Counted from the stretch's first letter, positions 22,545 to 34,188 are shown. The stretch is 64,000 nt of DNA from Magnolia sinica (GCF_029962835.1 NC_080588.1:67004501-67068500); one strand, 5' to 3'. Notes: generated by a model not told the origin, from the letters alone. Translations and numbers: made by a program.

Positions 22545-22870
22545 CGAAGAAGAAGAAGAAGAAAAAGAGGCAATTCCAAATCTTAAGTGGACCACAACAG
22601 AGAAAACAGTGTAATTTAACGCCTATTATTGAAAACTTTTTGGGGACCATAGAAGTTTTGGAATAAGCTGATATTTGTGCTTTCCCTTTGCCATGTCTCT
22701 GTGACCTCACCGACAGGTCAGACCGGGTTAGATGGCAAATAAACATTATAATGAACCTTAAGAGGTTTTTAACAATGAAGGTCCAATCTCAACAGTTTTC
22801 GTGTTGTATGGTTTAGTTGACATTCAAAACCACCTCATTTGGAGACTCATGCCTTACAATGAGCCGGGAA
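22434..22870. mobile_element. Foldback-family element with poly(A)/(GAA)n interruption
   Basis: Begins GTGGGCCCTACCACGATGAA, continues with the family phrases CGTCCATTTTCTTAGCTCATTTTAAGG, AAGTGGACCACAACAG and AGGTTGGATGG-like text, and contains an A24 run followed by GAA repeats at 22520-22560. The right half is less conserved. Confidence 0.5.
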
Positions 22871-23373
22871 AAAAAATAAATGGACACTTTAGATAAAACA
22901 CATACATCATGCTAGGCCAGGAAGCTTTGACACCAACTAGCTGGGTGGTGTTGGGCCACCAGTTAAACCAGACTTATGGCAGATGGACCACCTGCTAGAA
23001 TTCCGAATACAAAGATAAAGACACTCACTCACTAATTTTCTAGCACAAGATAAAGACACTCACTAATTTTCTAGCCGAGTGTGAACCATTTCCATATTTC
23101 TCTTCTTTACCTTAATTCATAGGCCACGATCAGAAGGTCAGGTACTCAGGTTTACCTTGTAGTGAAGAGTCTATTTGCACATGGTCCATCTTGGCAGCAT
23201 CGACCATGGAGCCGGAGGGGCCATTTAAAGCAAAGGTGTTCTTCTCCACGAGATATCTTGCATGTGTTATTTGGAGTAAGTTATTTAAATCATGTTGTTT
23301 TGAATTAATTATACTATCCTCTAATTTATCAAACATACTAAAATTAAACATGTGAAGAACTTAAGGTAATTGT

Positions 23374-23426
<53 letters not shown>

Positions 23427-23538
23427 CATACGCGCACACAAACACACATATAAAATGATTGAAGATTATTAATAGTACATATGGCATGTGTTTTTTTTTA
23501 ACATGGACAGTTTTACATGTGATACATTTGGCACATGA
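22871..23538. other. Unassigned sequence with (TA)n run
   Basis: A minus-strand open frame at 23130-23351 (ending QGKPEYLTF) has no family I can name. The (TA)n microsatellite is at 23377-23425. Nothing else recognised. Confidence 0.4.
23377..23425. repeat. (TA)n microsatellite
   Basis: About 24 TA units 110 bp upstream of a copia LTR. Confidence 0.9.
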
Positions 23539-24086
23539 TGTTGTAAAATAGATATCTTAAATCTTGGTTCGCCGAGATGCTTGGCCAGTCGAGAGACTGG
23601 CTCGACTAGTCGAAGGAAGTTTGACTCGAAGTTCAGTAACAATGTATCTAAAATTCCCGAGGTCTTCAACTAGTCAAGGGAGACAAGCTCAACTAGTCGA
23701 ATGTTATGTAGATGTTACACGAACTATGTAAATTTGAGGCATTTTCAGAAGAGTGCGTAAGTGGAGTTTCCTAAACTATAAATACGAGTCCTTAAGGCCA
23801 TTCTAAAGTATATTAAAACTTTCTAAAGGTATTCTAAAGATTTCTAAAAGGGGTTATAGAGTTTCAAAGGGTGTAACAAGGGTGAGATTAGATGTTGTTC
23901 GAATCGGGTAAGTCCTTTCTCTTTGTAATTTATGCTTTCATAGTTGAATTCTGTCGCTTTGTGACGTGGTTTTTTTCCGAAAGGGTTTTCCATGTTAAAT
24001 CAGTGTGTTCTCTTGTGTTTGCTTGGTGCCATTGGATTGCTATCCTAAATCCAAATCTGTGTGATTCCACAGCACAAATCTCAACA
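23539..24086 (+). repeat. 5' LTR of copia element 1
   Basis: Aligns with 26941-27539. Carries a TATA box TATAAATA at 23777-23784 and the perfect 12-bp palindrome TCGACTAGTCGA at 23602-23613 with degenerate copies downstream. It lacks about 23 bases present in the 3' LTR around CCCTTCGACTAGTTGCAG. Confidence 0.88.
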
Positions 24087-24088
24087 AG

Positions 24089-24100
24089 TGGTATCAGAGC
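24089..24100 (+). other. Primer-binding site (tRNA-iMet)
   Basis: TGGTATCAGAGC, complementary to the 3' end of plant initiator tRNA-Met, two bases after the 5' LTR. Confidence 0.92.
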
Positions 24101-24142
24101 AATCATTGAGGCACAGATCTGAATATGAGGGATAAGCAATAA

Positions 24143-24997
24143 TGGTTAGCACTATGTATGATACTGAGAAATACTCAGGGAAAAATAACTTTGAGTTATA
24201 GAAGATTAATATGATCAGTTCCTTAATCAAGCAAGGCAAAGATGGTACTCTTGAAGAGCGAAAGTCTACTATGACTAATGATGATTGGAATATTCTTGAT
24301 AAAAAGGCCTTATCATCGATCTGTTCATATCTTATGGATGAGGTTCTATAGAATGTCATGATAGAAAACTGCAGCTAAGTTATGGACGAAGTTAGAGGAT
24401 GTCTATACAAAAAAATTCTCAGAAAATCGCGTACACTTAAAACATTAGTGGTATAACTTCAAGATGACAGAGGGTGAAGATCTAGAGGCTCACATCAACA
24501 ACTTTAATAAATTAGTTTGCAAATTGCTGGATATGGAGGAAGTAATGAAAGATAAGGAACAAGCATGTATGTTGTTGAATTCTTTTCCGACATCGTATGA
24601 GTCATTCAATGACACAATGTACATCACAAATAAAACCCTAAGTGTCGACACCGTTATCTCAACCCTTCTAGGGAAGGCCATGAAAAAGCTAAACGGCGAC
24701 ATGGGGACATCTTCCGATGCACTGTTTACGAAGGGTAGGAATTCTGAGCAAGGTACAGGATCTTCAAGATCAAGATCTAGGTCTATGGGCAAGGGCAAAA
24801 GGAAGTTAAAGTGTTGGAATTGTGGGATGGAAGGACATGTAAAGAAGGATTGTACAAATCCTAAATCTAAGAGAGAAGAATTTGAAGCTTCGTATAAGGA
24901 GGCCAATGCTGCCACGTCTGATGGATCGAGTGGATGTGATGGCGATGTCTTGTCTGTGTCTACGATCAGAGGCCCATACAATGATCGTAAGGGCTAG
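24143..24997 (+). pseudogene. Copia gag remnant with CCHC zinc knuckle
   Basis: An intact open stretch (24464-24997) reads DLEAHINNFNKLVCKLLDM (UBN2/gag-like), then an SR-rich linker (SSRSRSRSMGKGKRK), then the zinc knuckle CWNCGMEGHVKKDC. Upstream, 24143-24460 continues gag (DTEKYSGKNN, then stops). Gag packages element RNA in virus-like particles; this copy is interrupted by stops. Confidence 0.85.
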
Positions 24998-26900
24998 TGG
25001 ATTCTAGACACAGGAGCATCTTTTCATATGACTCCTCATCGGAGTTAGTTCACCAGCTACATGGAATGCAATGGTGGACAGGTATTTATGGGCAATGACG
25101 GTGCCTGTAATGTTGTGGTTGTTGGTACAGTACGTGTTAAGATGTTTGATGGGACAGATCATACCCTGACTGGGATAGGCACGTTCTTGACATGAAGAAG
25201 GGCCTAATTTCTCTCGGTGCACTTGAGGCTATAGGGTGTGGGTTCACAAGTATTAATGGTATCCTTAAAGTATCTAAGGGGGTACGGGTGATCATGAAAG
25301 CGCAATGTCTTGATAATGTTTACAGGTTGATCGGGAGCGTTTCAAAAGATGGAGCTGCAATGGCTGTAGTGGATTCCACCTCTGCACATATGTGGCATGC
25401 TGGGCATGGCCACATGAGCGGGCAGGGCATAAAGGCTGAGACGCATAGATAGAGATATGGAGCAAGTGGAGCAACCACTTGTAAGAAGAATCACACAACA
25501 TAATCACAGGATATCGGCGAGATACATAAACGACTCCAATATCGCATATGCTCTCGTTATAGACGAGAAGGATCTATCTACTATTCAGGTGGCTCTTGGT
25601 GAGCCAGGTGCTGAGAAGTAGAAGGTGATTATGGACGATGTGATGGACTCGTTATACCAGATCGTCTCATGGGAATTGGTGGAGCTTCTAGTGGGCCGAA
25701 AAGCGGTTGGATGCAGGTGAATCTTCAAGGGGATACAACATAGATACAAAGTGACGTTGGTAGCGAAGGGTCATGCACAAAGAGAATAGATCAGCTTCTT
25801 AGAGGTATTTGCGCCGATGGTATAGTAGGTATCTATTAGATTCGTATTGGTACTGGTTGCCTAATGCAATCTTAAGCTAGAAAGGATGGATGTGTAGTCT
25901 GTACTTCTGCATGAAAAATTAGAGGAGCTGATCCACATGAAGCAACTAGAGCGATTCAAAGTTTAAAGGGGCTGAGAAAAAAGTTTGAAGGAGATCGTGG
26001 TATGACCTGTCACCTAGGCAGTGGTATAAAATTTTAATTCTTTCATGGTGAGTCAGGTACTGTATGTTGATGACATGTAAATCGTCAATCATGACATGTC
26101 TGAAATCAATGTACTAAAGACTCGGTTAAATGAGGCATTCAGGATGAAGGATCGGGGAGCTGCAAAGAAGGTTCTCGGTAGTGATATTCATTGAGACTGG
26201 AAGAGGATCAGGTTTTGGTAATTACAAGTAGAATACCTTTTGTATGTATTGATTAAGGATGTGATAGACCAGGCAAAGCAGGTGAGTTTTCCCTATGCGT
26301 CTCTCCTCAAGTTTTCCTCAGGATATGTCTCAAAACAAATGAGGAAAAGCAGAATATCTTATGAGCCTTATTCAAATGCGGTTGGCAATGCATGCTATAG
26401 TATATATTAGACCGGTTATTTCACAGGTTATTGGTGTTATGAGCAAATACCCCGATAAGCAACATTGGATGGTCGTGAGATGGTTACTTTGATACATTCG
26501 ATGTAAGAAGACTATATCTTTCCTTTTGAGAAGATGGGAGCAAAGTTGGTATAATACGTAGATTCAGATTATGCAGGTAGTGTGGATTCCAGAAGGTCAA
26601 CTTCAGGTTACTCGTTTGTACTAGTGGGTGGAGCAATCAGTTGAATGCCATAGCTTTAGTATATGGTGGCTCTTTCTATGACCGAAGTATAATATATGGT
26701 AGTGACCGAGGTGCTGGAGGAAGGAGGTGTAACACTGAAAAAGATTCACACTAGCATGAATCAAGCAAATGTACTCACCAAGGTCATTCCTGCAGAGAAG
26801 TTCAAGTTCTGTGCAACTTTTTTGGGCTTGGCAATGGCGTAAAAGAATGAAGGAGTATGCACGAGAAGCTATGATGTGATGTAGAGATAAGAGAAGAGGT
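24997..26900 (+). pseudogene. Copia pol remnant: protease, RT, RNase H; integrase mostly deleted
   Basis: The protease active site WILDTGASFHMTPH lies at about 25000. The pre-integrase segment reads NVYRLIGSVSKDG..MWHAGHGHMSGQG (25310-25430). At about 25440 the sequence jumps to NIAYALVIDEKDLSTIQVAL and WELVELLVGRKAVGC, which normally lie beyond the integrase. RT and RNase H follow with many stops: VTLVAKGHAQRE, LYVDDM (catalytic motif), NEAFRMKDRGAAKKVLG, then VTLKKIHTSMNQANVLTKV. Non-functional. Confidence 0.82.
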
Positions 26901-26940
26901 GAAGAAGCTACACGATTAAATATTGAAGACATGGTGGAGA

Positions 26941-27539
26941 TTTTTATAGAATAAATGTCTTAAATCTTAGTTCATCGAGATGCTCGACCAGTCAAGAGAC
27001 TGGCTCGACTAGTCGAAGGTCCCTTCGACTAGTTGCAGAAAGTTCAACTCGAAGTCTAACAACAATGTATTTGAAATTCCCAAGGTTTTCGACCAGTCAA
27101 AGGATAAACTCAACCAGTTGAGGGACAAACTCGACCAGTCGAAGGTTATGCAGATTGTGCACAGATTCTGCGGAGACTACGTAAATTTGAGGCAGTTTTA
27201 GAAAGTGCGTAAGTAGAGTTTCATAAACTATAAATAAGAGTCCTTATGGCCATTCTAAGGTATGTTAAAGCTTTCTAAAGGTATTTTAAGGGTTTCTAGA
27301 AGGGGTTATAGGGCTTCAAAGGGTGTAGCAAGGGTGAGATTCGATGTTGTTGGAATCGGCTAAGTCCTTTCTATTTGTAATTTATGCTTTCATAGTGGAA
27401 TTCTATCGCTTTGTGCCGTGGTTTTTTTTCCGAAAGGGTTTTCGACGTTAAATCAGTGTGTTCTCTTGTGTTTGCTTGGTGCCATTAGATTGCTATCCTA
27501 GATCTAAATTTATGTGATTCCGCGGAACAAATCCCAACT
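26941..27539 (+). repeat. 3' LTR of copia element 1
   Basis: Preceded by the purine-rich ATGGTGGAGATT (degenerate polypurine tract). TATA box TATAAATA at 27229-27236; palindrome TCGACTAGTCGA at 27005-27016, followed by CCCTTCGACTAGTTGCAG and further CGACCAGTCGAAGG variants. Confidence 0.88.
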
Positions 27540-27577
27540 TATGGTGCATGTCCACAAAACATTATTTCTACACACAC

Positions 27578-27916
27578 TGTAGGGGTGCAACTCGTTCCAA
27601 CTAGGTTGGGTTTTGCATGAACCCAAGCTTAACCGAACCTCAAGAGGACCTAATACACAACTTGACCTGACCCAAATGCACACCCATGACTCAACCAAAC
27701 CCCAGATCTTTTGTACTCGCTTCAACCCGATTAAAGTACATTTGATTAATCTTAACTTGATCTAACCTAACTAGAATCTGCTCAACCCGAACCCAACTAG
27801 AATTCAAATTAGGTTGGTGTTTTCGAATTGAACCCAACCCAAGGACCTTAACAACCTTACTAGAACTTGGGTCAAGTCAATTCGGTTCAGGTTGACCTGA
27901 ACCTTAAGTTACAACC
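27578..27916. mobile_element. hAT-like MITE, AACCCGAACC-rich
   Basis: Ends TAGGGGTGCAAC and (reverse complement of the right end) TAGGGTTGTAAC form imperfect inverted repeats of hAT type; the interior is a degenerate array of AACCTAACC/AACCCGAAC motifs. The 8-bp flanks do not match clearly. Confidence 0.5.
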
Positions 27917-28154
27917 CTAATGCACCATAGTAGGCATGAGCTTTTTTCACCCTTCTATAACCTCTTTAACATAAGCAATTGCTATTTCTTGTCAGGACCA
28001 TGAAACTCTCTTGAATTTCTTAGTGGCTATGTAAGAGCCTTCAACCATTCCATGATATAAAATTCACGAGCCTTTATGAGATAGGGGTCAGGGCAGGTTC
28101 GGATTCATCTTTAGAAAGAAAGCCTAAACAAATTGGGTACATGTAATGGCTCTC

Positions 28155-28300
28155 TAACCCGAAGCTTGTGGGACCCACAGTGATGTTGTGTTATATCCTT
28201 CCATCCATCCATTTTGTAAGCTCATTTTAGGATATGATCTTAAACATGGGGAGATCATAAAATCAAATGGACTAAACGGGCCATACATCTATAAAGAGTG
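28155..28300. mobile_element. Foldback-family fragment
   Basis: Starts GTGGGACCCACAGTGATGTT and continues CCATCCATCCATTTTGTAAGCTC, the left arm of the family, then breaks off near the small MITE at 28315. Confidence 0.55.
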
Positions 28301-28314
28301 CGGATAGAGATAGG

Positions 28315-28434
28315 GCTGTCAACGGGCCGGGCCTATGGTAGGTTTTAGCACAGATTTTGAACTGTTTTGGGCCAGGCCGGTGCGCCGAGCCTATTCAAAA
28401 TTCAGGTTTTTCAGGCCCGGCCTATTAACACCCC
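28315..28434. mobile_element. Short hAT-like MITE (GGCCGGGCC family)
   Basis: The left end AGGGCTGTCAACGGGCCGGG and the right end (reverse complement GGGGGTGTTAATAGGCCGGG) are imperfect inverted repeats. Flanking octamers ATAGAGAT and ATACAGAG agree at 6 of 8. Related copies occur at about 42684-42770 and 46110-46210. Confidence 0.55.
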
Positions 28435-28454
28435 CATACAGAGACAAGTGGATT

Positions 28455-28915
28455 AACACCCAACCTTGTGGGGCCCACCTTGATGTATTTGTTGTATATC
28501 CATTCTATTCATTTATTTTTCCATCTCATTTTAGAATGTGATCCTAACCTTAAGAAGATTCAAATCTCAGGTGGACCATACCACTAGAAAAAGTGATGAA
28601 TGACCATTAACAACTTTTTTGTTGACCACAAGAGTTTTGGATCAAGCTCATCTTTGTATTGTCACTTCATCTAGGTCTTCATGACATTATCAACAGGTTG
28701 GATGGGAAATAAAGATTAGGAAAACCTTCCGATGGGCCCTTTGGATTTTTTATGGTGAGGAACTCAATCACCATTGTTTCCTGTGGTGTGGTCCACTTAA
28801 GATTTTGATTTGCATAATTTTTGCCACCACTTCCTAAAATGGGTTGTAGAAACAGATGAATGGTATGGATATACAATGTATCATCAAGGTGGGCCCCATG
28901 GTAAGGGTAGCACCT
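28455..28915. mobile_element. Foldback element, near-complete copy
   Basis: The left arm TGTGGGGCCCACCTTGATGT..TGTATATCCATTCTATTCAT..CATTTTAGAATGTGAT is mirrored at the right end by ATGGGTTGTAG..GAATGGTATGGATATACA..CATCAAGGTGGGCCCCATGG. Inner parts (AGTGGACCA.., TTTTGGATCAAGCT) are also inverted. The whole copy can fold into one long hairpin. Confidence 0.75.
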
Positions 28916-28929
28916 ACTAAGGTGTTACC

Positions 28930-29235
28930 TGGGTAATACTCAACCCACTACCCATTGTTGAAACTTTCTCAAGACCCACTCTGATGTTTAGACACCATCC
29001 GCCCATTCCTAAGGTGATTCACGCATGGATGAAGGGAAAACACAAATATAAAAAAACTTCTATCGCCCTTATTAAGGTTTCAATGGTTGTCATTTAATCC
29101 TCATTTGTATGGCTCACTTAAGTTTTCAATATCCATGATATTTGGGCTCATGTCCTAACCAATGAACCGATGAAATAGATGGATGGAGTGTATATAATAA
29201 AAACATCGTGGTGAGCCCCACAAAGCATTAGGTGA
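28930..29235. mobile_element. Foldback-family element, shorter copy
   Basis: Contains the family phrases CACTCTGATGTTTAGACACCATCCGCCCATTCCTAAG and, inverted, GATGAAATAGATGGATGGAGTGTATATAATAAAAACATC followed by GTGAGCCCCACAAAGC. Confidence 0.55.
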
Positions 29236-30022
29236 CAGGTCATAAGCTAGTCTCATCCCTAATTTACTGGACAATGCACTACCAAAGTGTGCCTCACTTG
29301 ATGGGAAACCCATATGATGCACTCAAATTACTAATTGGTATTACTCAAATTGTGTGGGCCTTCCTATTATCTTAAGTAATTAGAGTAAAAGATGATACTT
29401 GCACATGAGTCCTTACTCTTGCTCCAGTGGTAGACTCTCAGGAGTTTCAACATCTGGTCAAGGGTTTGAGTACCCATAGGTGTTGAAATTCCACTACTTT
29501 GTGAGTGTGTGTCTAAAAAAAATAAAAGAAGAATATAATTTAAAAGGTATTTACTCCAACTACACCCATTGTTTCGTGGGAGTACTTTAAGAGCATCGCT
29601 TTTCAAAACATTATTTCTTTATATTGGAGGATTAGGATACTATTTACCTTTTTCTCTAACGAAAATGCCCATAATCACTTTTTTTTTTCAATTTTCTATG
29701 CACCTGTGCCATCTTTTATCATCACTCTCTAGCATAAACTCTCTCTTTAAAAAAATGTTATTTTTCTTTTTCTTTTTTTACTTATCGTGTTAAGAAAAAA
29801 TGAAGGGAAAATAGATGGGAAAAGATTATGAATATTTCACTTTTAAAGAAATGTTTTTTTTCAAAAGATTATACTTAAATACATCTTTTGCTAAGAAAAA
29901 AAAAATTCTTGCGAAAAGTCTTCTGCCACATCCTTCGGAGAGTTAGAGAATATAGTGAAGAAGCGTGCGAGAGAAGGAAACTCGCTTTTTCAAACTCGCG
30001 CTAAGAGCACTTTCATCCAGAC
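29236..30022. other. Unassigned sequence with a SINE
   Basis: Apart from the SINE at 29418-29523, this is AT-rich with T- and A-runs. No gene seen. Confidence 0.4.
29418..29523 (+). mobile_element. tRNA-derived SINE
   Basis: A-box-like TGCTCCAGTGGTAGACTC; B box GGTCAAGGGTTTGAGTACCC; GTGAGTGTGTGT tail and A8 run. Same family as 9466-9583. Not a functional tRNA: no cloverleaf 3' half. Confidence 0.75.
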
Positions 30023-30027
30023 CATCG

Positions 30028-30513
30028 TGTGGGACTTAACAAATATGCAGAATGGGCCCACGGATCTATCTGTGCATAGGACATGGTGATTAAGGGTTCG
30101 GATGGCTTACCTAAGTGGGATGTCATTGCTGAGAATAAGAATACCAGAATACTTATAGAGCTTAGGATCTTCCTCTCATTCACACCATTTCTACAACTCA
30201 AAATATGGGACTCGAATTCTACTGTGGAGTAGGATCGGGGACCCAGCTCTCTTATATAGAGACTGTGGAGGGGGAGTTTGAAACCCATCAAAACTCCCTC
30301 TCCCACGCTCCACATTGTTGTGTCCTAGTTCAACTCAAATTGTTGTCTGCGTAAACAATTATAGCATTCCAGCCCTAATACGCATTGTTGCGCAATCAGA
30401 GTTGCGCAGCGAATCACCTGAAGTGGGGCTCACTAGTCTACCCAATCATCCAATCCAACTGAATGACAATCCAGACCGTTGATCAGTAAAGCCCACTAAA
30501 TAGAGTTCTTACA
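30028..30513 (-). repeat. 3' LTR of copia element 2
   Basis: 486 bp, in + orientation TGTGGGACTTAAC to AGAGTTCTTACA. Adjacent internal sequence on the minus strand is the polypurine tract AAGTGGGAGAA. Confidence 0.95.
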
Positions 30514-30529
30514 TTCTCCCACTTGGGCC
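30514..30529 (-). other. Polypurine tract of copia element 2
   Basis: On the minus strand CCCAAGTGGGAGAA directly precedes the 3' LTR, the expected site of plus-strand priming. Confidence 0.85.
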
Positions 30530-30977
30530 TTATTGAGCAATGTTAATGATAATCATATAGAATAATTTTGAAAACAAGTTTTGATATTTTAAGAAAATAT
30601 CTAAATGGTTAACCAATGAAACAGTTGGACAGTATGAGTAATGTTATTCAATCTAGTCCATCAAGACAGTCAGTATCGAAACGCGGTAGTTATCACAACA
30701 TTAATTTAGGCGAAGCGAGTCTAAGCGCGATCACAAATACTTTCAATCTTAACGATATAGATCATGAACTAAGCAATGTGGTATAAGGATTACACACTTT
30801 AGTGTGATAATATGTGTCTATCCTTAAGAGGTCCTGAACCTTTTACCTGTCTCCAACGAGACACGACTGGAGTTCTACTTACTCAAAATTTACGCACATA
30901 TATAGAGAAGTAGAAATAAAGCTTTATATCAAAATCATCCAAACAAACTATATAAAATGAGATCTCTAAGTGTCTTT

Positions 30978-32836
30978 GAAAATCAAAGTAGCTCAACTCC
31001 CACTAACTAAAAACATCTGTGGGATCAACGACTCTCATGGATGTCACATGCTCCTGAAATGGCATGATGGGGAGTCCTTTAGTGAGCAGATCTGCAATCA
31101 TCTGCTTAATACAAATGAATTTCACGAACGCCTGATGATTCTGAACTCTTTCCCTTACAACAAGATACTTGATGTCGATATGTCTCGATCTTGACGAATG
31201 CTTATTGTTACTAAAGAAAGAAATAGCAGCCGAATTATCGCAAAATATTCTCAATAGTATCGAGATATTCTCCAGTACTCGCAAACCTGAGAAGAAACTC
31301 TGCAACCATAGTGCCTGATTAGATGCCTCATAGTGGATGAGGCTGTGGTAGATTGTTTCACGCTTTTTCACGATATAGCTCCTCGCACCATCATGAAGAT
31401 GTATCCCGAAGTAGACTTCTTAGTATCAACGCAGCCTGCGAAATCTGCATCTGAATATCCAATCAACTCCAACTGGTCAAATCTTCTGCATGTGAGTCCG
31501 AAGTCTTTCGCTCTCTAAAGATACCGTAATACTTTCTTTGCAGCTATCCAATGTTGCATTCCTGAATTAGATAGATATCTTCCCAACATTCCAGTGACAA
31601 AGGCAATGTTCGGTCACGTACAGACTTGAGCGTACATGATACTCCCTACTACTGATGCGTACGAAAAAATTTTCATTCGATTCTTTTCTAAATCATTCTT
31701 TGGATACTGAAATAGGCCAAATTTGTCGCCATTCACAATGGGTAACTGTCCAGAAGCACAATTTTGCATGTCATACCTTTCAATTACCCTAGTAATATAG
31801 GCCCTTTGTACAGGCTGAGCAGTCCAAGTGATCTGTCACGACAAATCTCAATGTCAATGACATAAGAAGCTTCACCAAGATCTTTCATTTCAAAACTTTG
31901 AGATAAGAATTTCTTGGTGTCGTTCAACATCCTGGTATCACTGCTAGCCAACAGAATGTCATCAATATACAAAATCATCATAACGAACTTACTCCCACTG
32001 ATTTTAATGTAGATACATTCATTTGCAGTGTTTTCTACAAAACCGTATGAGGAAATGACTTCATGAAACTTTAGGTACCACTGTCATGATGCCTGTTTCA
32101 ACCCATAGATGGATTTCTTAAGTTTGCAAACCAAATGTTCTGAGCTAACAGCTACAAAACCTTCGAGCTGCAACATGTATACATTCTCATTCAGATCCCC
32201 ATTAAGAAATGCAGTCTTTACATCCATTTGATGTAACTCTAAATCCATATGAGCTACAAAAGCCATTATGATCCTAAATGAGTCTTTCTTAAATACTGGT
32301 GAGAAAGTCTCTTTAAAGTCAATGCCCTCACGTTGGTTAAAACTCTTGGCAACAAGTCGGGCTTTATACCTTTCGACATTACCCTTAGAGTCCCTTTTGA
32401 TTTTAAATATCCATTTAGAACCAATCAGCCTTATTCCATTAGGTAACTCTACAAGATCTCATACTTTATTGTCCCTCATGGATTTCAACTCATCTTTCAT
32501 GGCATTAAACCAATGAGAAGGATCAACACTTTGTTTGACTTGTGTAAATGATTCAGGATCATTTTTCACCCCTATGTCAAAGTCGTGCTCATGTTAGTAT
32601 ACGATGTAATCGTCTCGATTTATAGGCCTTCTCTCTCTTTCAGATCTTCTCAATGGTTCAGCTTGTTGGGTGTGATCTTGATTTTCCTCATCAGTGGTTT
32701 GTACATGAGGTTCTACGTGGTGTTCTGCAATAGCTGCAGGATCAACTGCGTCATTTTTTTTGAAAGATAAGGATCAACTGCATCATTAATATCCACGTGA
32801 TCTGAAGTAACTATGATTGGAGTCAAAGTCATTTGT
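30978..32836 (-). pseudogene. Copia 2 RT and RNase H region
   Basis: Minus-strand segments: ELPNGIRLIGSKWIFKIKRD, ARLVAKSFNQREGIDF, LELHQMDVKTAFLNGDLN, CKLKKSIYGLKQAS, then the catalytic YIDDILLASSD and FEMKDLGEASYVIDIEICRD. RNase H follows with YSDADFAGCVDTKKSTSGY and the tail IDIKYLVVRERVQ, QMIADLLTKGLP. At least two frameshifts and several stops. Confidence 0.9.
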
Positions 32837-34188
32837 TACTCAAATACAAAATTTCTGGTGTTCGTGCTCCCACTGTTTTCAGTGTCCTCAATGAATCTGA
32901 CATTCTCAATCTCAACAATCCTGATAGAGTGGGAAGGATAGTAGAATCGATAGCCTTTTGATCTTTCTGGATATCCAATGAAGAAACAACTTACGGTTCT
33001 AAGATCAAGCTTCTTTTTATGTGGGTTATAAATTTTAGCTTGAGTAGGACAACCCCAAACATGTAGATATCGGAGACTTGGTTTTCTCCCATTCCACAAC
33101 TCAAAAGGAGTTTTGTTTACTACTTTGCTGGGAACCCTGTTTAATATATGAACTATGGTTTTGATCACATCACCCCACAGAGATTCTGGCAATGTCGAAT
33201 TGCTAACCATGCTTCGCGCCATATCCATAAGGGTGCGATTGCGTCTCTCAGTCACACCATTCTGCTCTGGAGTACCAGGCATAATGTACTAAGCGACAAT
33301 GCCACAATTCTGCATATATCTAGCGAATGACCCTGGATTGCATCCTGATTCGTCATATCTATTATAGTATTCACCACCACTGTCAAATCTGACAACTTTG
33401 ATCCTCTTATCGAGTTGATTTTCAACTTCGGCCTTATAGATTTTAAAATCATCCAGGGCATCTAATTTCTTATTAATAAGGTATAGGTACCCGAAGCGAG
33501 AGTAGTCATTTATAAAGGTAATAAAATATTTGTGGCCACTCTATGAGGCTGTAGGGAATGATTTACAGATATCTGTATGTATAACCTCTAATAGGCCAAC
33601 ACTCTTGGTTGCACATTTCTTTCTCGTTCTATTCTGTTTCCCTTTTATGCATTCAATGCATACTTTATAGTCAAAGAAGTCTAGAGAATGCAAAATTTTT
33701 TCTTGCACAGGCCTGTCTAATCTCTCACGAGATATATGGCATAACCGCCTATGCCACAACATGGAGGAATTCTCATAGTCTAGCCTTCGTTTGGATCCAA
33801 CTTTATTTCCATGCAAGGTATTAATATTATAGACGTACGAGGCAATCAAATCTAACTGGTATAAGTTGTTTACTATAGAGTTAGTTCCAACTTTAATCGA
33901 ATTAAAGTAAATACTAAAACTTTTATTTCGAAAGTGGAATGAATATCCCAACTTATTCAAATAAGAAATTGAAACTAAATTGCGTCTTATAGACGACACA
34001 CAAAATGTATCTACTAAATCCAAAAAATGACCAGACTTTAACTTAAGCGTATAGACTCATATTGCCTCCATGTCAACCTTGACACCATTGCCTATGTATA
34101 CTGAGCGCTCTGCATCAGTTGGTGGCTTGGCCTGTAGTAATTCTTGTATAGAAGTGCATATGTGAATAGTAGTTCCTGAATCTATCCA
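32836..34188 (-). pseudogene. Copia 2 protease and integrase region
   Basis: The protease site WIDSGTTIHIC follows a stop at 34186-34188. The pre-integrase domain reads SSMLWHRRLCHISRERL and CIECIKGKQNR (zinc-binding H-C residues). The integrase core has HTDICKSFPT, YFITFINDYSRFGYLYL, VRFDSGGEYYN and [20 protein letters not shown] (the D, D and E catalytic positions), then [19 protein letters not shown]. One frame with a few point stops. Confidence 0.92.

Larger units (their letters stand above)
23539..27539 (+). mobile_element. Decayed Ty1/copia retrotransposon with both LTRs
   Basis: Two similar LTRs (23539-24086, 26941-27539) bracket a primer-binding site for initiator tRNA-Met (24089-24100) and a + strand coding region in the order gag, protease, RT, RNase H, which identifies copia. 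The coding region is heavily decayed and most of the integrase is missing. The internal length of about 2.85 kb is short for an autonomous copia. No convincing 5-bp target duplication is visible (CATGA/TATGG). Confidence 0.9.

Noticed and set aside
24464-24997. Host zinc-knuckle RNA-binding gene
   Set aside because: It sits directly after an initiator-tRNA primer site between two LTRs and is followed by a DTGAS protease: copia gag.
23534-27544. 5-bp target duplication for copia element 1
   Set aside because: Best flanks CATGA/TATGG match at only 3 of 5; LTR ends are too decayed to place the boundary.
29418-29523. Functional tRNA gene
   Set aside because: A- and B-box-like motifs are present but no acceptor stem or anticodon arm can be built, and the copy ends in GT repeats plus poly(A): SINE.
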